Assembly (NCBI GenBank): GCA_013396995.1
Contig: VWZP01008261.1
Coordinates: forward strand, 186,001 to 250,000
Length of the DNA: 64,000 nt
Source: Dicaeum eximium
Lineage: Eukaryota > Chordata > Aves > Passeriformes > Dicaeidae
Direction of reading: 5' to 3'
In this document: piece after piece, positions 13,531-25,788 of the stretch
Layout of the letters: every line of letters begins with the position of its first letter
Position numbering within the stretch: position 1 is the first letter of the stretch
Position numbers and translations under genes: made by a program
The notes under the pieces: generated by a model
Seen by the model: the letters and a program-made list of their open reading frames with translations, nothing else
What the model was told of the DNA's origin: nothing
The model's database searches: none

Positions 13531-16500
13531 TTTCATTTATATCACCTTTATCCTGGCAACAGAGAAGCAGAACAGCACCCAGTTAGGGGATAGTCTCACC
13601 TAAGTGAGGAGGGATGTATTTAAACCAGGCTCATTAAAAACCTAACCAAAACTAGCAAATAAAACATCTTCACACGATATTCAGTCATGTATATTCTCAG
13701 AGCATTGAAGCAGGGTTGGGGCTTGGTACCTCATGCCATCTATGAAAGACAACAGATTAAATCACTGCTTTGCTTTAAATAATTTGGGGTTTGATTGGTC
13801 CCATTATACTTAGCAATTAGGAAAGTTATAAATTAAAGAAATATTAAATGGATAGATCAATCAAAATTCAGTGTGTAAACAAAGTGGGAGTACTTATGAT
13901 ATAATTTGCAGAGTATTCAAGACATTGTAATGTTGACAATTCATTCAAATGGCAAGGAACATAACAAAATGTGAAAACAGCAAAACATCAATCAAGTCTC
14001 TTGAAAAGACTGCAGCTGAATAAAGGGAAACCCATTAATTTAATCTCATTTGGCCATTTTTCTCCTCTCTGAAAGAAAACCACAGATCTACTCAAGGACT
14101 CCACAGGGCACAGCAGTTGAAAAAGAGAGAGGGAAATAACCAAAAAAAAAGCCTCCCAGGGAATCTGAAATAGATTATTCTATTTGATTCCTTAATTTCT
14201 TCAAATTAAACATGTCACACCTCAGTATCTGGAGATATTTTTTAAAACCTAGAACATTTAAAAAAGGAAGATCACATAGCAGTATTCTTTTTTTAGACTA
14301 AAAATCAAAGACAGCCTTATTGATCCAGGCAAGTGTTTACAGAGATGTCATGCCAAGGTTGGAAACAGAGCCCACACCTTTCTTCACAATATGAGCTAAA
14401 ATATATGCACTGGTAACTTTTTTTTTTCCAGCTAAAATTTTCACCATGAAAAACTGCCTCAAATAGACTTCTCAAAAATCATCTATGCTAAGTTTTCTAT
14501 GCTAAGGGAAATCAAAGATTGATAATCCAGGAAACAGGAGAACTGATGTTGTCTGTTTGTGTTTTCAGATGTATTTTATCATTTTAAATGAACAAACTGT
14601 ATGAATTTTGCCTTGAAAGCCAACATCACCACCATCCAATAGAGAGAAGAATGTAGACTTCTGGAAATCACTGCTATCATGACTGTAGGAGAAAATCTGG
14701 AAGTCTCAGACCTTAAACAGTCTCTGCACACAGTTTGAATTGTTAAAATTCAGATTTTGCTGATATCATGTAATTTCCTAACTTTAAAGAACTTCCAAGT
14801 TTCTTTTTTTTTTTGAACATTGCGTTTACTGATTCAATTTTTAAGAGTTTTAAAATGTATTTAGACACCATGGCATATTTGATAAACTACCAAAGACTGT
14901 AAAAGGTTGAATGAGCTGGAGGTATGAGTTTTTTCAGTGTTCCACCATAAATTAACAAAATTAGAAAATAGAAACTTCTGCCAAATGAGGAATTTTTACA
15001 GATTTTCAAATATGGTTGCTAACAGAAGACATAGCAGTGCTACTATGGCTATACCTGAAGGAAGAGAAATAAAACAAAGATTAGGCAAAACTAAATGAGC
15101 TTCACTTATGAAATTACGATTTTGGACCTTTTTATCAGAGAAAACAAATTGGTGCCATGTGTGTCAGTGCAGAAAGTCCTGCAGAGGAGAGACTGAGCAG
15201 AGTGGGCAAAACAAACATCATCAGCCATGAAAATACTACTCAGTAAATCTGCAGAAAGTCAGAAATCATCCCTTCTCTTTTGCTGTAATAAAAGAGATTA
15301 TTGTGGTGGCCACTTAACATATATTAATGAACTAGGTGCCATTATGTTCACTTGGGTGAAAAAAAATTCCAGATCTTCTTCCCCAATAATAATAATATTC
15401 CTTATACTTAATTTTTTTTACATGACTTTTTTTTTTCTTATGGGTTCAAATAAATCCAGAGAGTTTAGAAGTATGCAAGTTCAGAAAAATTCTTTTGATA
15501 GAGAAGCAGATGATACTGCTATGGTATCAGATGCACAGCAAGATACTTGCAGTGGAGCCTGTATAAAAGATATTTCACTATTTTCTTGGAGTTACAGGAT
15601 TTCCTCGAACAAAACACTGACCTACTGTGGATTTCAACATTTTGTTCATGTTGAACTCCTTAAAATTTGCAAGCATTTAAGATCCTACAGGAGACTAAGC
15701 TGAATTGAATACAAAGGACACTGCCATTTCATTTCCTAGCTCTGAAAACCAACATTGGGTTCTGCAGAATTTTTATCATTTTTCTGTTGACTGACACTTG
15801 GAAACACCCACTTCATTCCTACAGCTTCACTCACTGAATCATTTTCAATTGAGTTGAAGAAAAGTGCAGTGAAAGTCCATAGATGAAAAATCTTATCTGA
15901 CTACTGTGTGACTCCTTTTTCTCCTGTTCTTTTTTCAACTTTTTTTTTTTTTAAATCCATTCCCTGCACTTCTGTCAGACTCAGATTTTTTTTTAAGGAG
16001 AATGTGCAATCTCTTTCTAGTAATAATTGTGAAATATATAAGGTAATTTCAATATTGTTTGATTTCTCTTCTTATAATGACTTTTCCTGTGCTAATTTAC
16101 ATGCAAAAATGTTCACACAGCTTTCATTGTCTGAAGCCATACTTAACAGTAAACTGTAAATGGACTGGTTGTAGGCAACAGATTTTTTTAAATAGCAAAT
16201 GCAACATGAGCCAAAGCCTCAACAAACACAATTATCCAAAATTGTTAAATTCAGAGTTAATTATCCATACTCACAGTGCCAGAAATATGTTTTGATTTTT
16301 CTTGCCACGTTTGTGTACATATACAGCACAGGAAAAATAAATGCATTCTCTTTTCAGAAGTAGAAGTAAATAGGATTCCTCAACGATTAATGAAAGAGGA
16401 TAAGCTAATTTTTTTTTTTATTAAGATGCTTTTAGAAACATGAGTTTACAGATTTTAGTGAATATAGTCTTTTATAACCATTTTCTGTATTCCATAGAGA

Positions 16501-17057
16501 CTCCAGAAGACACATCACTACTGATGTGACATAATATTGATTTTAATCTGAGTTTACATTTATTATTTACATTTTATAATGCAGTTTCAGAAATCATTAT
16601 AAATAATGATTAGTTTGAGTGTGCATTATTTTTGCTTTATGGTCATTAGAGTTAATGGGACTTGGAATTATTTAGTTCCTGCTATCTTGCTTATCCTAGA
16701 TATTTCTGTCCTCAGGCTATCAAGACAAAGAGGTATTTGGTCCTCAGAGGGCATTTTTGCCATAAAAAGGAAGCTGTCAGTGGTGATACTGCAAATGTGC
16801 ACAAAGCACCCACCACCATGTCTGTGCCTATTTTTCAAATCATAAAAGTAAACTCAAAAACCTTCTTTTCAGATTTGAAGACTGACTTACAGCTTTCCTC
16901 TTTCATTTTGTCATTATGCTTGGATAATTCTCACCAGTATTCCTCATGAGTGAAAACAGGGACATGCCTGTTGAGCCTCTCCTGTGGGGATTTCCCAATA
17001 AATTGCATGGGACTTGCTGTATTCTGAGTGCTGAACAACAGCCAGTGTGGAAAGATT
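13531..17057. other. A+T-rich non-genic DNA
   Basis: No gene is supported. The 158-codon plus-strand frame at 15227-15703 is the longest here. Its apparent hydrophobic stretch comes from runs of ATA/ATT/TTT triplets, and no domain is recognisable. T runs occur near 14416, 14808, 15940 and 16410. Confidence 0.65.
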
Positions 17058-17092
17058 NNNNNNNNNNNNNNNNNNNNNNNNNNNNNNNNNNN
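17058..17092. other. Assembly gap (35 N)
   Basis: Thirty-five consecutive N are followed directly by a run of A (17093-17102). The adjacent homopolymer probably stalled sequencing or assembly. The real missing length is unknown, so distances across this point are unreliable. Confidence 0.98.
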
Positions 17093-20000
17093 AAAAAAAA
17101 AAGATGAAAAATATGCTTGATATTTTCTTCTGAGGGAATTCAGGAGACTGTGTTACACTAAGCTTCAGACTAAATCTACATGTTTAAGCCACAGAGACAC
17201 TGTTTTATAGATTGCTTCCACCAGAGGAACCCATCAGCAGCTGTGGAACATATCCACATTTCAGAACTGCAACATTTTTGACTCGGTGACAGTAAAAGAG
17301 ACGAAATAAATCTGGTTTTGCAATAACTGATGTCCTCAACTTTCTTCGCCATAGTGACAAGTTTCTTGTGTGCTTTAAAACTTTGCCAGACGTTTCAAAT
17401 ATTTCTTTTTGGCAATAAACACATGCTCTTGCTCATCAAAGGTTAATTTAAAATGGGGAAAACACCATGAATAACAAATACCTGAAAGTCATTTGGGTAT
17501 GGCTTAATCCTAGCAATCAATTATATCTCAATAACTCTTAAAGTAGTAGCATTAAGGACAAAAAGGAAAAACATGTTCAGACAAGCTGGAAAAGAATTGA
17601 AAGCCTTTAGACACAAATAAGCAAAATTGTCTATTATTAACCATTCATCTGTGTATCCATGCACCTCAGCAAAATACACCCCATGTGAACTGAACAAGAC
17701 CAAGCAAATTATTATTTAGAAGAACATAAGCCTGGTAGTGATGGTGCTCTCTACTTTTCCCTCTGAGAGCTACAAGAGAAATTTTCATTTATTGGGTTGC
17801 AGTCTTGGGTTTTAGCCTTGTCACTCCAGTACTCACCCTCTTCCCTTACATGTCTTCCTTCTTAACTGAAGCCATTTCTGGTATCTCAACCTCTCTGGGA
17901 GACCTGGAAGATAATTACATACTTTACAACAAAACACTCTTAATTGATTTTTGTCTTTCTTTTCCAAGGTACAAAAGTTGTATTTTATCGAATATATTCT
18001 TGACCAAATCAACATTTTGATGTACTTTACTTAGTTACTAAAGGTGTAGAAACCAAAGAATGTGAGCTGTAAGTATTCAATAAATGTAATAGTTTTCATT
18101 CTTTGAGTTTTTAAATCTCCCAACCTTCTCCATCATTTAAAAGCCTTAATTATTTTTTTTTAATCTGATCACATTGAGCAGCATAAAGATACTATGAAGA
18201 GTTCTGTGACATCTTTACTTGTGAGCAAACACTGGTCTCAACCAGTGTGGCCATAGATGCTCCTATGAAGTTTCCACACAAAAATCCAATTGCATGGAAT
18301 CTTCTGGTTACAGATATTGCCACAGTCAGTGTTATGGATGTAGCTCCTGTACTACAATACTGAACCTGCCCTTCTAAGCCCTTTCCAAACTAATAATTTC
18401 CTTTTTTTTTTGTTTTAGTATTAACAGCAGAATCTGACCAAAGAATATACTGTCAGTTTACATGTATATCCCAGGAAACTGGGGAAAATTTATCCCTATT
18501 ACATTTCTCACAAACATTTTATCTGCCTTTCCAATTAGTGTGTTGTTTTTATAACACTGCCACTAGGGCTTCTTCTATCCAGTATAAATATCATGGAAGA
18601 GGGAGCAGATATTAATGGCATCAAAACCAATGAAAGTGAAATGATTTGCCATGTTTTAGAGCAGCATTAGAATGTATAATAGACTTTTTAATAACACAAA
18701 GTGAGACTGATTTAGAAATCTCTAGAATGACATCTGAGAAGGACTTAGAGAAGCTGGTAAAAACAAATGACAACTAATGTATCTTTCACGTTGGCTGTGG
18801 CAGTGATTTAGTACATTGTCTGCAATGCTAAATATACATCATAAATCCCTCCAGCAGAAGCGTTATTATATTCATCCATCTCTACCCTATGAGACTATGA
18901 TTTCTTCTTTCATAAGCTTTATTGTATAAAAAGGAACTCATTATATAAAATAAAACACAGGCTACAGCCAGTGATCTTACATTAACCTAATGAGGATTTT
19001 ATCTCAAGAAAGCATCCTGGGCAGACCCTGTGGCCATGTTTTATAGTTAAACACTATTTATTGAGTGACAGTGGGCAAGCCCTTTAGTGGAAGATAAAAT
19101 TATAACAGTGGTCTTTATAAATGTACACCAAGTAATCAGTTTTCTCCTTCAGTGTAAGCTACTGTGTATAGTTTATTAGCAATATGAATCTGAAAGAAAG
19201 CCCTCAAAAGTTTGTAAAGGAACATGACAAAAGGAGGCATCATTTTACTGACTGAGACCACATGAAATAATTGAAATATAAAAGAAAATATTAATGGAAA
19301 ATTAATATCAGTGTGAAGAGGGTCTCCTGTTTAGTCAGCTGGCAATAACAATTCAGACAATTCAAACCATTTGGTGGTTTTGAAGCCCCTAGTCCCCTGT
19401 TCAGCCCACTGGAAATGGCAATAAAGCACTATGGTGGGGGCTTGCTCACTGCCTGTATCTTCACATGACTTCAGGATTCAGCCTGGGAATAATTCAAAGG
19501 GTGAAGCACTGCACTGGGGATTAGTTTAAAGAATACTTCATATCTGAAAAACGCAACTATCACAAGAGTAAAAGTCATTAGGCAAGATTAAAAGTCAGCA
19601 TGGGGCTATAGTTTTGGATGTGGAGGGGGTTTTTTTGATAGCCATGGTGTTTGAATTAAGCTATTCAATCATTAATAGCCACTGAAATGTCCCTGCACTT
19701 ACAGAGATGTTTATGAAACTGTCATGAGAAACAGTATGACTAAAAGAGGCAAAATTCCAGGTTTTGAAGGATTTGCAAGGTCAGCTTTAGCAAAAACCAG
19801 GGTATTCCCTGTGAAAACTTCACAGTGGAGATAAAATACCATTTTCTAATGAGAAATTTGAGGGGTTTACTCAGCTTTATTGGTAGAAAAAAAAAGAATT
19901 AGAATAGCTGTTGAAACAAATACATAGGTTAGGAATGAAGAAATAAAAAAGTCTTTTCAACAGTTGGAAGGAATGAAAGTTTTACAATTCTGTGTTTCAC

Positions 20001-20469
20001 TTATTCAATTAATAGTGTATTGTGATTTATTTTCTATAGCAGATATACAGCCACCCATTTAATCTAACATGGGCTTTGAGTGCACTTTATAATTGTATAA
20101 TTTATCAACACTTAGCTATTTGAATAATAAAGCCAACTGATTTGTTTTAGTAGAACATCGATTATATGTCACTGCCAACATCTCAGTTTTGAGAAATGTT
20201 GGCTTCTGTTGCAAAGCATTAGCATGTCTTTCATTTTATGATCATTTCTTCGGCAAGATCAATGAACCTGGGAAAGCCTACAAAATATCAGTACTTGAGG
20301 AAAGTCCACCTTGTATCATTTTGCAAGACTTAATCATCAACACAAAACAAGCTGGTTTCTGTGCCACAGGAACACAGATTTCCTACCTGGTAGTGCACGG
20401 GCAGCCGTCTTCACAAGGTTTTCAGAATGATTTGTTACTATTTCAGCTGATGTTAAGTTCTCTGTGTCC
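17093..20469. other. A+T-rich non-genic DNA
   Basis: No gene, RNA gene or recognisable interspersed repeat was found. The open frames are shorter than 100 codons and lack domains. Confidence 0.65.
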
Positions 20470-20546
20470 TCTGGACATTTTATGAGTTTCCTGGGTGCAA
20501 ACCTCCTGAGGTTTTCTTCCCAGGGGAAGCTCATAAAATGTCCAGA
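20470..20546. repeat. Foldback (hairpin) repeat, copy 1
   Basis: The outer arms at 20470-20486 and 20530-20546 are 17-bp perfect complements (TCTGGACATTTTATGAG and its reverse complement). The inner sequence also folds: TTTCCTGGG pairs with CCCAGGGGAAG with a two-base gap, and AAACCTC pairs with GAGGTTT around a CT centre. The whole 77 bp is therefore a nearly continuous palindrome. A diverged relative lies 1.2 kb downstream in the same orientation, which marks this as a dispersed repeat rather than a chance hairpin. It may be the end of a larger element (MITE-like or LTR-derived); I cannot name the family. Confidence 0.8.
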
Positions 20547-21671
20547 TGACATCTCTGTTTACTTTGTCACGCCCTTCTGTGCAATGTCATGCAGCACACC
20601 TCAAAAATAAGGACACAAAGTTTGGTTTATGTGATTATTCCCACTGAGAACCAGGGCTGGAGATGTGTTTACATGATCCTTTACATCACAGAGGTAACTA
20701 AAAACCAATGAGGTACTTCATATTTTGTGCGTTATGTTTACTAAAGGGATTTTTTTTTATCATTCAGTCCTATGACCTGAGTGTCAGGGACCCCCACACC
20801 TGCATGATTTTAATTTTCAGAGTAGCAGCTTGCATTAGCAGGACTTAGGGGAACTTCTCCAAGATTTATGTCAGTGTACCAGAGACTTCTCTCGCTGTTG
20901 CCCACCACTGTTTTGGGACTGTAGCAATGAAAATATGCAATGAACAGGAAGGAATTTGCCAGCCAAACTGAATTCCAAACTAATTACAACCACCTGCTAC
21001 ATGGGAACTTTGCTAATATTCTGAGAGAGGTGAAAAAATGTGCTGTCTTTTTGAATGCAATCAGCAATAATGGGATTTTACTTGCTGCTGGCTTATACTA
21101 ATAAATTGATAAAAGCAAGTTTTTGGGGATTATTATTTTTTTGAGAGAAAAAGAAAACTAACCCTGCTCACATGAGAGAAAAATCCTTAAGAAAATCAAT
21201 GCAACAAATTAAATTAATGCAAATGAAGCAAAGATTTTGCATCAGAAAAGGAAAAAAGAACAAAAAGGAAAAAAGGATAAAAGTGCAAACTAGCAGCATA
21301 AAAAAGTAGAAAAAATTCTAACACAACAGAGCACAAGGGATTCTTTAAATCACTTTGCAAGCCTTTCATTTACATATTAAATGCTGAGGGCCAAGCTTTT
21401 TCATTCATGCACTGGAGGTCCATTCTAGTATTTAGCTGCTGCATTATTTCAAAGCTGTTAAAAAAGCATGTAGAATCTGTGCTGTCCTGCAGATAGGAGA
21501 ACCTTGACAGATTCCCAGAATTATTGGGAACAAAAAGTCCAGAGCAAGAAACATAAGCACTGCAGCAAAATTCCTTTTTGGTCTTGCTTCTTGCTGCATG
21601 TTCAGTACAACAAAACAGGTTACTATGAGGTGAAATCAGAAAGTAGAAGCATGTTAAACAAACCATGCCTG
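20547..21671. other. Non-genic DNA between the two foldback-related copies
   Basis: No gene is supported. The minus-strand frame at 21370-21675 (101 codons) and the plus-strand frame starting at 21504 overlap on opposite strands without recognisable domains. If the foldback copies are the ends of one element, this interval would be its interior, but I see no transposase or retroviral motif in it. Confidence 0.5.
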
Positions 21672-21740
21672 TCACCTGGACATTTTATAAGTTTCTTGGA
21701 TGCAAACTTGCTGAGTTTTTTCTTCCATGGGAAATGTCTT
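21672..21740. repeat. Foldback-related repeat, copy 2 (diverged)
   Basis: Aligned from 21676 against 20471, 35 of the first 40 bases match without a gap; similarity then continues with a small gap to about 21733. Unlike copy 1, the right-hand arm is degraded, so this copy does not form the long palindrome. On the minus strand both copies translate in corresponding frames to related peptides sharing the string KLIKCP. This could mean descent from a once-coding element, or simply two copies of one repeat with few indels. Confidence 0.7.
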
Positions 21741-24519
21741 TTTCTCTGCAGATTTTCTGTAAAAACAAATCTTTGTGTGTGTGGTTTCAAGGACATGGGT
21801 GTCATGGGAGATGTAGGTCTTCTATCTCTCTTCTCTCTGTCAGCCAATAATGTGAAAAAATTGTTATCAATAGAATTTGTAAGCATTCTTGCACTTTCAG
21901 TACAGAGCTCAAAGAAGCACGAGCTAGCTCTGTACCTGGGCAGAAATAGCCCAAATTCCTTCTGAACAATGGAGTCATTTTAATAAATAATGTAAGCCTT
22001 CTGATATTAGAGAAATTATCTCAAGAAACCCCCTGGGCGTCAAATTAAGCGACGTATTTGGAATTTCAAGTCTTGTTTTCGCTGGGATGGCCTGCAGAAC
22101 AGTAGAGATTTCACAAAAAAACAAACACAAAAGTGCTGATATATCTGAAAGGTGTATATGCAGACATTATGCCCTGTGCATCTATTTTTTCCTCTCCTTT
22201 CTCACTGTGATGTGTGAGCTCAAAACAAACAATCACACTAACCAAAAAACAAGTGCATAAAGCAAATACACATTTAAATACCCACATTTTATAATATTCG
22301 AAGAGTAACAATTTTTTTAACTAAGAACACAATAAATATCCCATTAAGAACAGTGGTTTACCATGACCACAGTTCTGACAGAAGCCACAGAAGATTCCAT
22401 TTAGGAATAGCACACATTCTCAGCCACTTTCTGTGGTACATTTCCCTTTGCATTTTCCCAGTATCCACAGCTGTTGTATTTGGGATATTATGGGGTTTGT
22501 ATACACTTACTGACCTTAGTATCTGCTGACCATCATTTGCAAAATCCCCTTTTGAACACCCTCATTTATCTGCTTTAAAGTTTACTGACTATAAACATGT
22601 GTGTCTCAGAATAATCTGATACATATTGCTTTGGAAAATGGTGTTTAAGTCTGTAATTGAAGATTGAGCTGTGTTTTAATGAACTCCTTTATGGCTAGTG
22701 AGAAATTAAATATTACCCCACCCGTGTATTAAGAAATTCAAAGCTAAAAATGAAGGATGAGGTCTTTCATGGGCACTCATCATCCTTGAGATATAAATAT
22801 TAAAATGTAAATGGCCATTCCATTCCAGGTTCTTCTGGTTTAATTTAGGGATTTTTTTTTGAGATTAGTTTTAATACATTCATTCAAACAGATTTTACTC
22901 CAGTCGCTTTGTACCCAAAATGGGTAAGTCTGTGTTTGATTTTTTTATGATGAGAAAGTTGTTCCCTATTTTACATAGAGGGCTGTGACTAATTTTATAT
23001 TATAGCCTTGGCTAATAGATAATTAAGTGTTGCACTCAAATTAGCTGTCACACAGCTAGAGGCAAAGTGGGAAGAAGCAAAAACTCTGATTTTTCAATAA
23101 ATTTTATACTACCAGCTTCTGAACACCTCTGTGAAGCAGCTGATAGGAAATGCTATAATGGATAAGCATAACCTAGGTTTGCATTTTGTTAACAGCAGTC
23201 TCAGAAGCTTAATTTAAAAAAAAAAAATAAGAGAAGAAGCTTAGTAAAAAAATGACAGGCAGAGGAGGAGGATCTTCTACAGATATAATCGAAGCTGTAC
23301 AGATTTCCAAACAAATTTCCTGGGTCAGGTACTTCCTCAGGCTTTTCACTCTCATCCATTACTGATATCACTTAAATGTAATCCCCTCCCAATGCAGCCC
23401 TGCCACCTGTGCCTTGTCCATTTCCCTCCAGATCAGCTGAAGTATTGACACATTCTGCTGCAGAAACTCTTCCCTTTCACCAAGCACCCACCTTTGGAGG
23501 ATTTTGTTGGGTGTCCCCACGTGAATTAACCCCACAAGATGTCAGTGATCTGTAAGAGCAATTCCTAAGCCACCCAAACCAAGAGATGGGCATCTGTAAT
23601 TTATTTATTTTAATATAGCTCTTAAGAATTCCTTTAATAAATATTTTTGTAACCTATCTGCACAGATTGACAAAAGATCCTTCTTCTCTTTGACCAAAGT
23701 ATTAAACTTCCATTAATACTAATACCAACTTTTAGAAACCTTTCTGTATGTTTTACAAGAACTCTGGGTGTTATACTACAAATCTTCAGTTCAAGATTAG
23801 TTCAGATTCTAAACCTTCAGATACAATAAACAGTGAAAGGATCACAAGTAATTTAAGGGGAATCACCTGAAATCAGATGTTGGCTTTGTTAAAGATTACT
23901 GGCACAACAATCTAAATACATAACAATGAATACAGAATTGAAAAATTACTGGTATGAGTTTCAGCCATAAGCAACCAGAGAATTTAATTTGACTCCTCAT
24001 ATTTAATGCCTCCTAGTTAATGTCACAATGATTAAGCTTAAAGAAGTTGCATCTACTGGGCTTTAATAATTTTTCTGAGATATACAGACATGAGCAAAAT
24101 ACACCGCAGTTAGAATTTTTAATTCCATTCACAGCTGAAGTGAATCCATATCGCAATGCCAAGATTTGTATTATTTCACAGACATTTCAGACTTGCCTTG
24201 ATGAAAGAACTTTAAGATCTGTATTTGGCTAACGCATGAAAATGCCATTTGTATTCTAAACATGGACTCTGACCAGAAACACAAAAAGAGCTGTCTCCAG
24301 ATGCCAGCTGGGACAATCAAGAACCACTTAGCAACCTGTGGAGATTTCAATCACTGAAGCAATTGACAGGTTAGTTGGATCCTAATTATTTCTTAAATGA
24401 GAATAAATTTCTGCAGCTTGAAATAAAAGCTCTAGTACTTTTAAAAAGAAAAAATAATCTGGATAGAATTAGGAAATTGTTCACTTTTATCCAGAAATCA
24501 TTCATAATGAAAAGGATAT
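21741..24519. other. A+T-rich non-genic DNA
   Basis: No gene is supported. The 153-codon plus-strand frame at 21504-21965 starts left of the copy-2 repeat and runs across it into this stretch; it has no recognisable domain. An A run lies near 23216-23227. Otherwise I see nothing of note. Confidence 0.6.
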
Positions 24520-25390
24520 GATCAGACTGGTGACCTGTCTGTAGTGGGGTTCCACAGAACTTTGCTTTAAGTCCCTTTGCTCTTTGACATCTGCATAAAG
24601 GACTTGGAATGAAGGATACTGAGCAAGGTCGCAGATGACACAAAACTGGGAGGAGCGGAATCCCTCAAAGGCAGAGAGATCTCGACAAATTGGACAATTG
24701 GATAATCACCAAACAAATTAAGTTCAACAAGGAAAATGCCAGGTTCTACAGGTAGGATTGGGCAACCCTGGATGTACAGACAGAGTGGGGAATGAGAGGC
24801 TGGAAAGCAGCGCCACAAAAAGGGACCTGGGGGTCCTGCTCAATGGAAAGTTGAATGTGAGTCAGTGCCCTGGAGCCAGGAGGGCCAACCCCGTGCTGGA
24901 GGGCATCAGGCACAGCATGGCCAGCTGGGCAAGGGAGGGATTGTCCCACTCTGCTCTGCACTGTGGTGGCCCCACTTTGAGTGCTGGGGGCAGTTTGGGG
25001 TGCCACAATATAAAAAAGATATTAAGTGCCCAAAGGAAGGCAAGGAAGACTGTGAAAGGCCTTGAGGGCAAGTGGTCTGAGAAATACCTGATTTGGTGTT
25101 TTGGTTTGTTCCAAAGGGACTGAAGGGGGAACCTCATCAGTTGATTAGGGGAGGAGGATGGGCAGACACAGATCTCCCCCATGGTGATTGGTGACAGGAC
25201 CCCAGGTAATGGCCTGAAATTGTGTCAGGGGAGGTTTAAGTTAGATATTAGAGTAAACTTCCTCACCCAGAGGGTCCTGGGCACTGGAACAGACTCCCCA
25301 GGTTCATGGCACCAAGCCTGACTGAGGTCAAGGAGCTTTTGGACAATGCTCTTGTGCACGTGTGTGTCACTCTTGGGGATGGTCCTGTGC
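24520..25390 (+). mobile_element. CR1 non-LTR retrotransposon, truncated and decayed
   Basis: This is a 5'-truncated CR1 LINE in plus orientation. The forward frame beginning at 24541 shows the C-terminal part of the reverse transcriptase: the catalytic box reads VADDTKLGG at 24628-24654, where active CR1 has FADD. The downstream thumb-like region ends in PQYKKDIK near 25000-25023, in the same frame. In-frame stops at 24568 and 24610 show that it is dead. A terminal coding segment and 3' UTR-like sequence follow. The usual short terminal CR1 repeat is missing: the fragment breaks near 25390, where a second, inverted CR1 begins. No target-site duplication was found. Confidence 0.92.
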
Positions 25391-25788
25391 TCTGGCTGCT
25401 TCCCTAGGGAGCATGTTCCCATGCCCATCCACCTGCTGGGAGAAGAATCTTTTCCTATATCCAACCTAAACATGCCCTGACTCGGTCTCATGCCATTCCC
25501 CCAAACCCTGGTCATGAGAGTGCAGAGATCAGTGCCTGCCTCTCCTCCTCTCCTTGCGAGGATGTGGAAGTCTGCAATGAGCTCTCCCCTCAGTCTACTC
25601 TTCTCCAGGATGAACACAAATCTCATCCCCTTCTCATATGGCTTTCCCTCCAGATTCTTCACCATCCTCCTTTTCCACCTTTGGATGCTCTCTGACAACT
25701 TAACATCTTTCTAATATTGTGTTGCCCAAAACTGGATGCAGTACTCAAGGTGAGGCTGCACCAGCGCAGCACAGAGTGGGGCAATCAG
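25391..25788 (-). mobile_element. CR1 fragment, inverted, joined tail to tail to the previous CR1
   Basis: Read on the minus strand, this is the C-terminal coding part and start of the 3' region of another CR1. Translation from about 25680 downward gives the conserved C-terminal segment containing LEKSRLRGELI, followed by FRLDIGK. It is truncated at its 5' end (near 25788) and lacks the terminal CR1 tail at its 3' end (near 25391). The apparent 157-codon minus-strand frame at 25225-25698 is a chimera: it begins in this fragment and then reads the neighbouring CR1 in antisense. It is not a gene. Confidence 0.9.

Noticed and set aside
15227..15703. 158-codon plus-strand open frame with an apparent hydrophobic segment
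   Set aside because: The hydrophobic stretch comes from A/T-rich triplet runs. There is no domain, and the surroundings are ordinary A+T-rich DNA.
21504..21965. 153-codon plus-strand open frame
   Set aside because: It runs across the copy-2 foldback repeat, overlaps minus-strand frames and has no recognisable domain.
24758..25123. 121-codon plus-strand open frame
   Set aside because: It lies inside the CR1 remnant in a frame different from that of the reverse-transcriptase residues.
25225..25698. 157-codon minus-strand open frame
   Set aside because: It is a chimera of the inverted CR1 fragment and the antisense of the adjacent CR1, not an independent gene.
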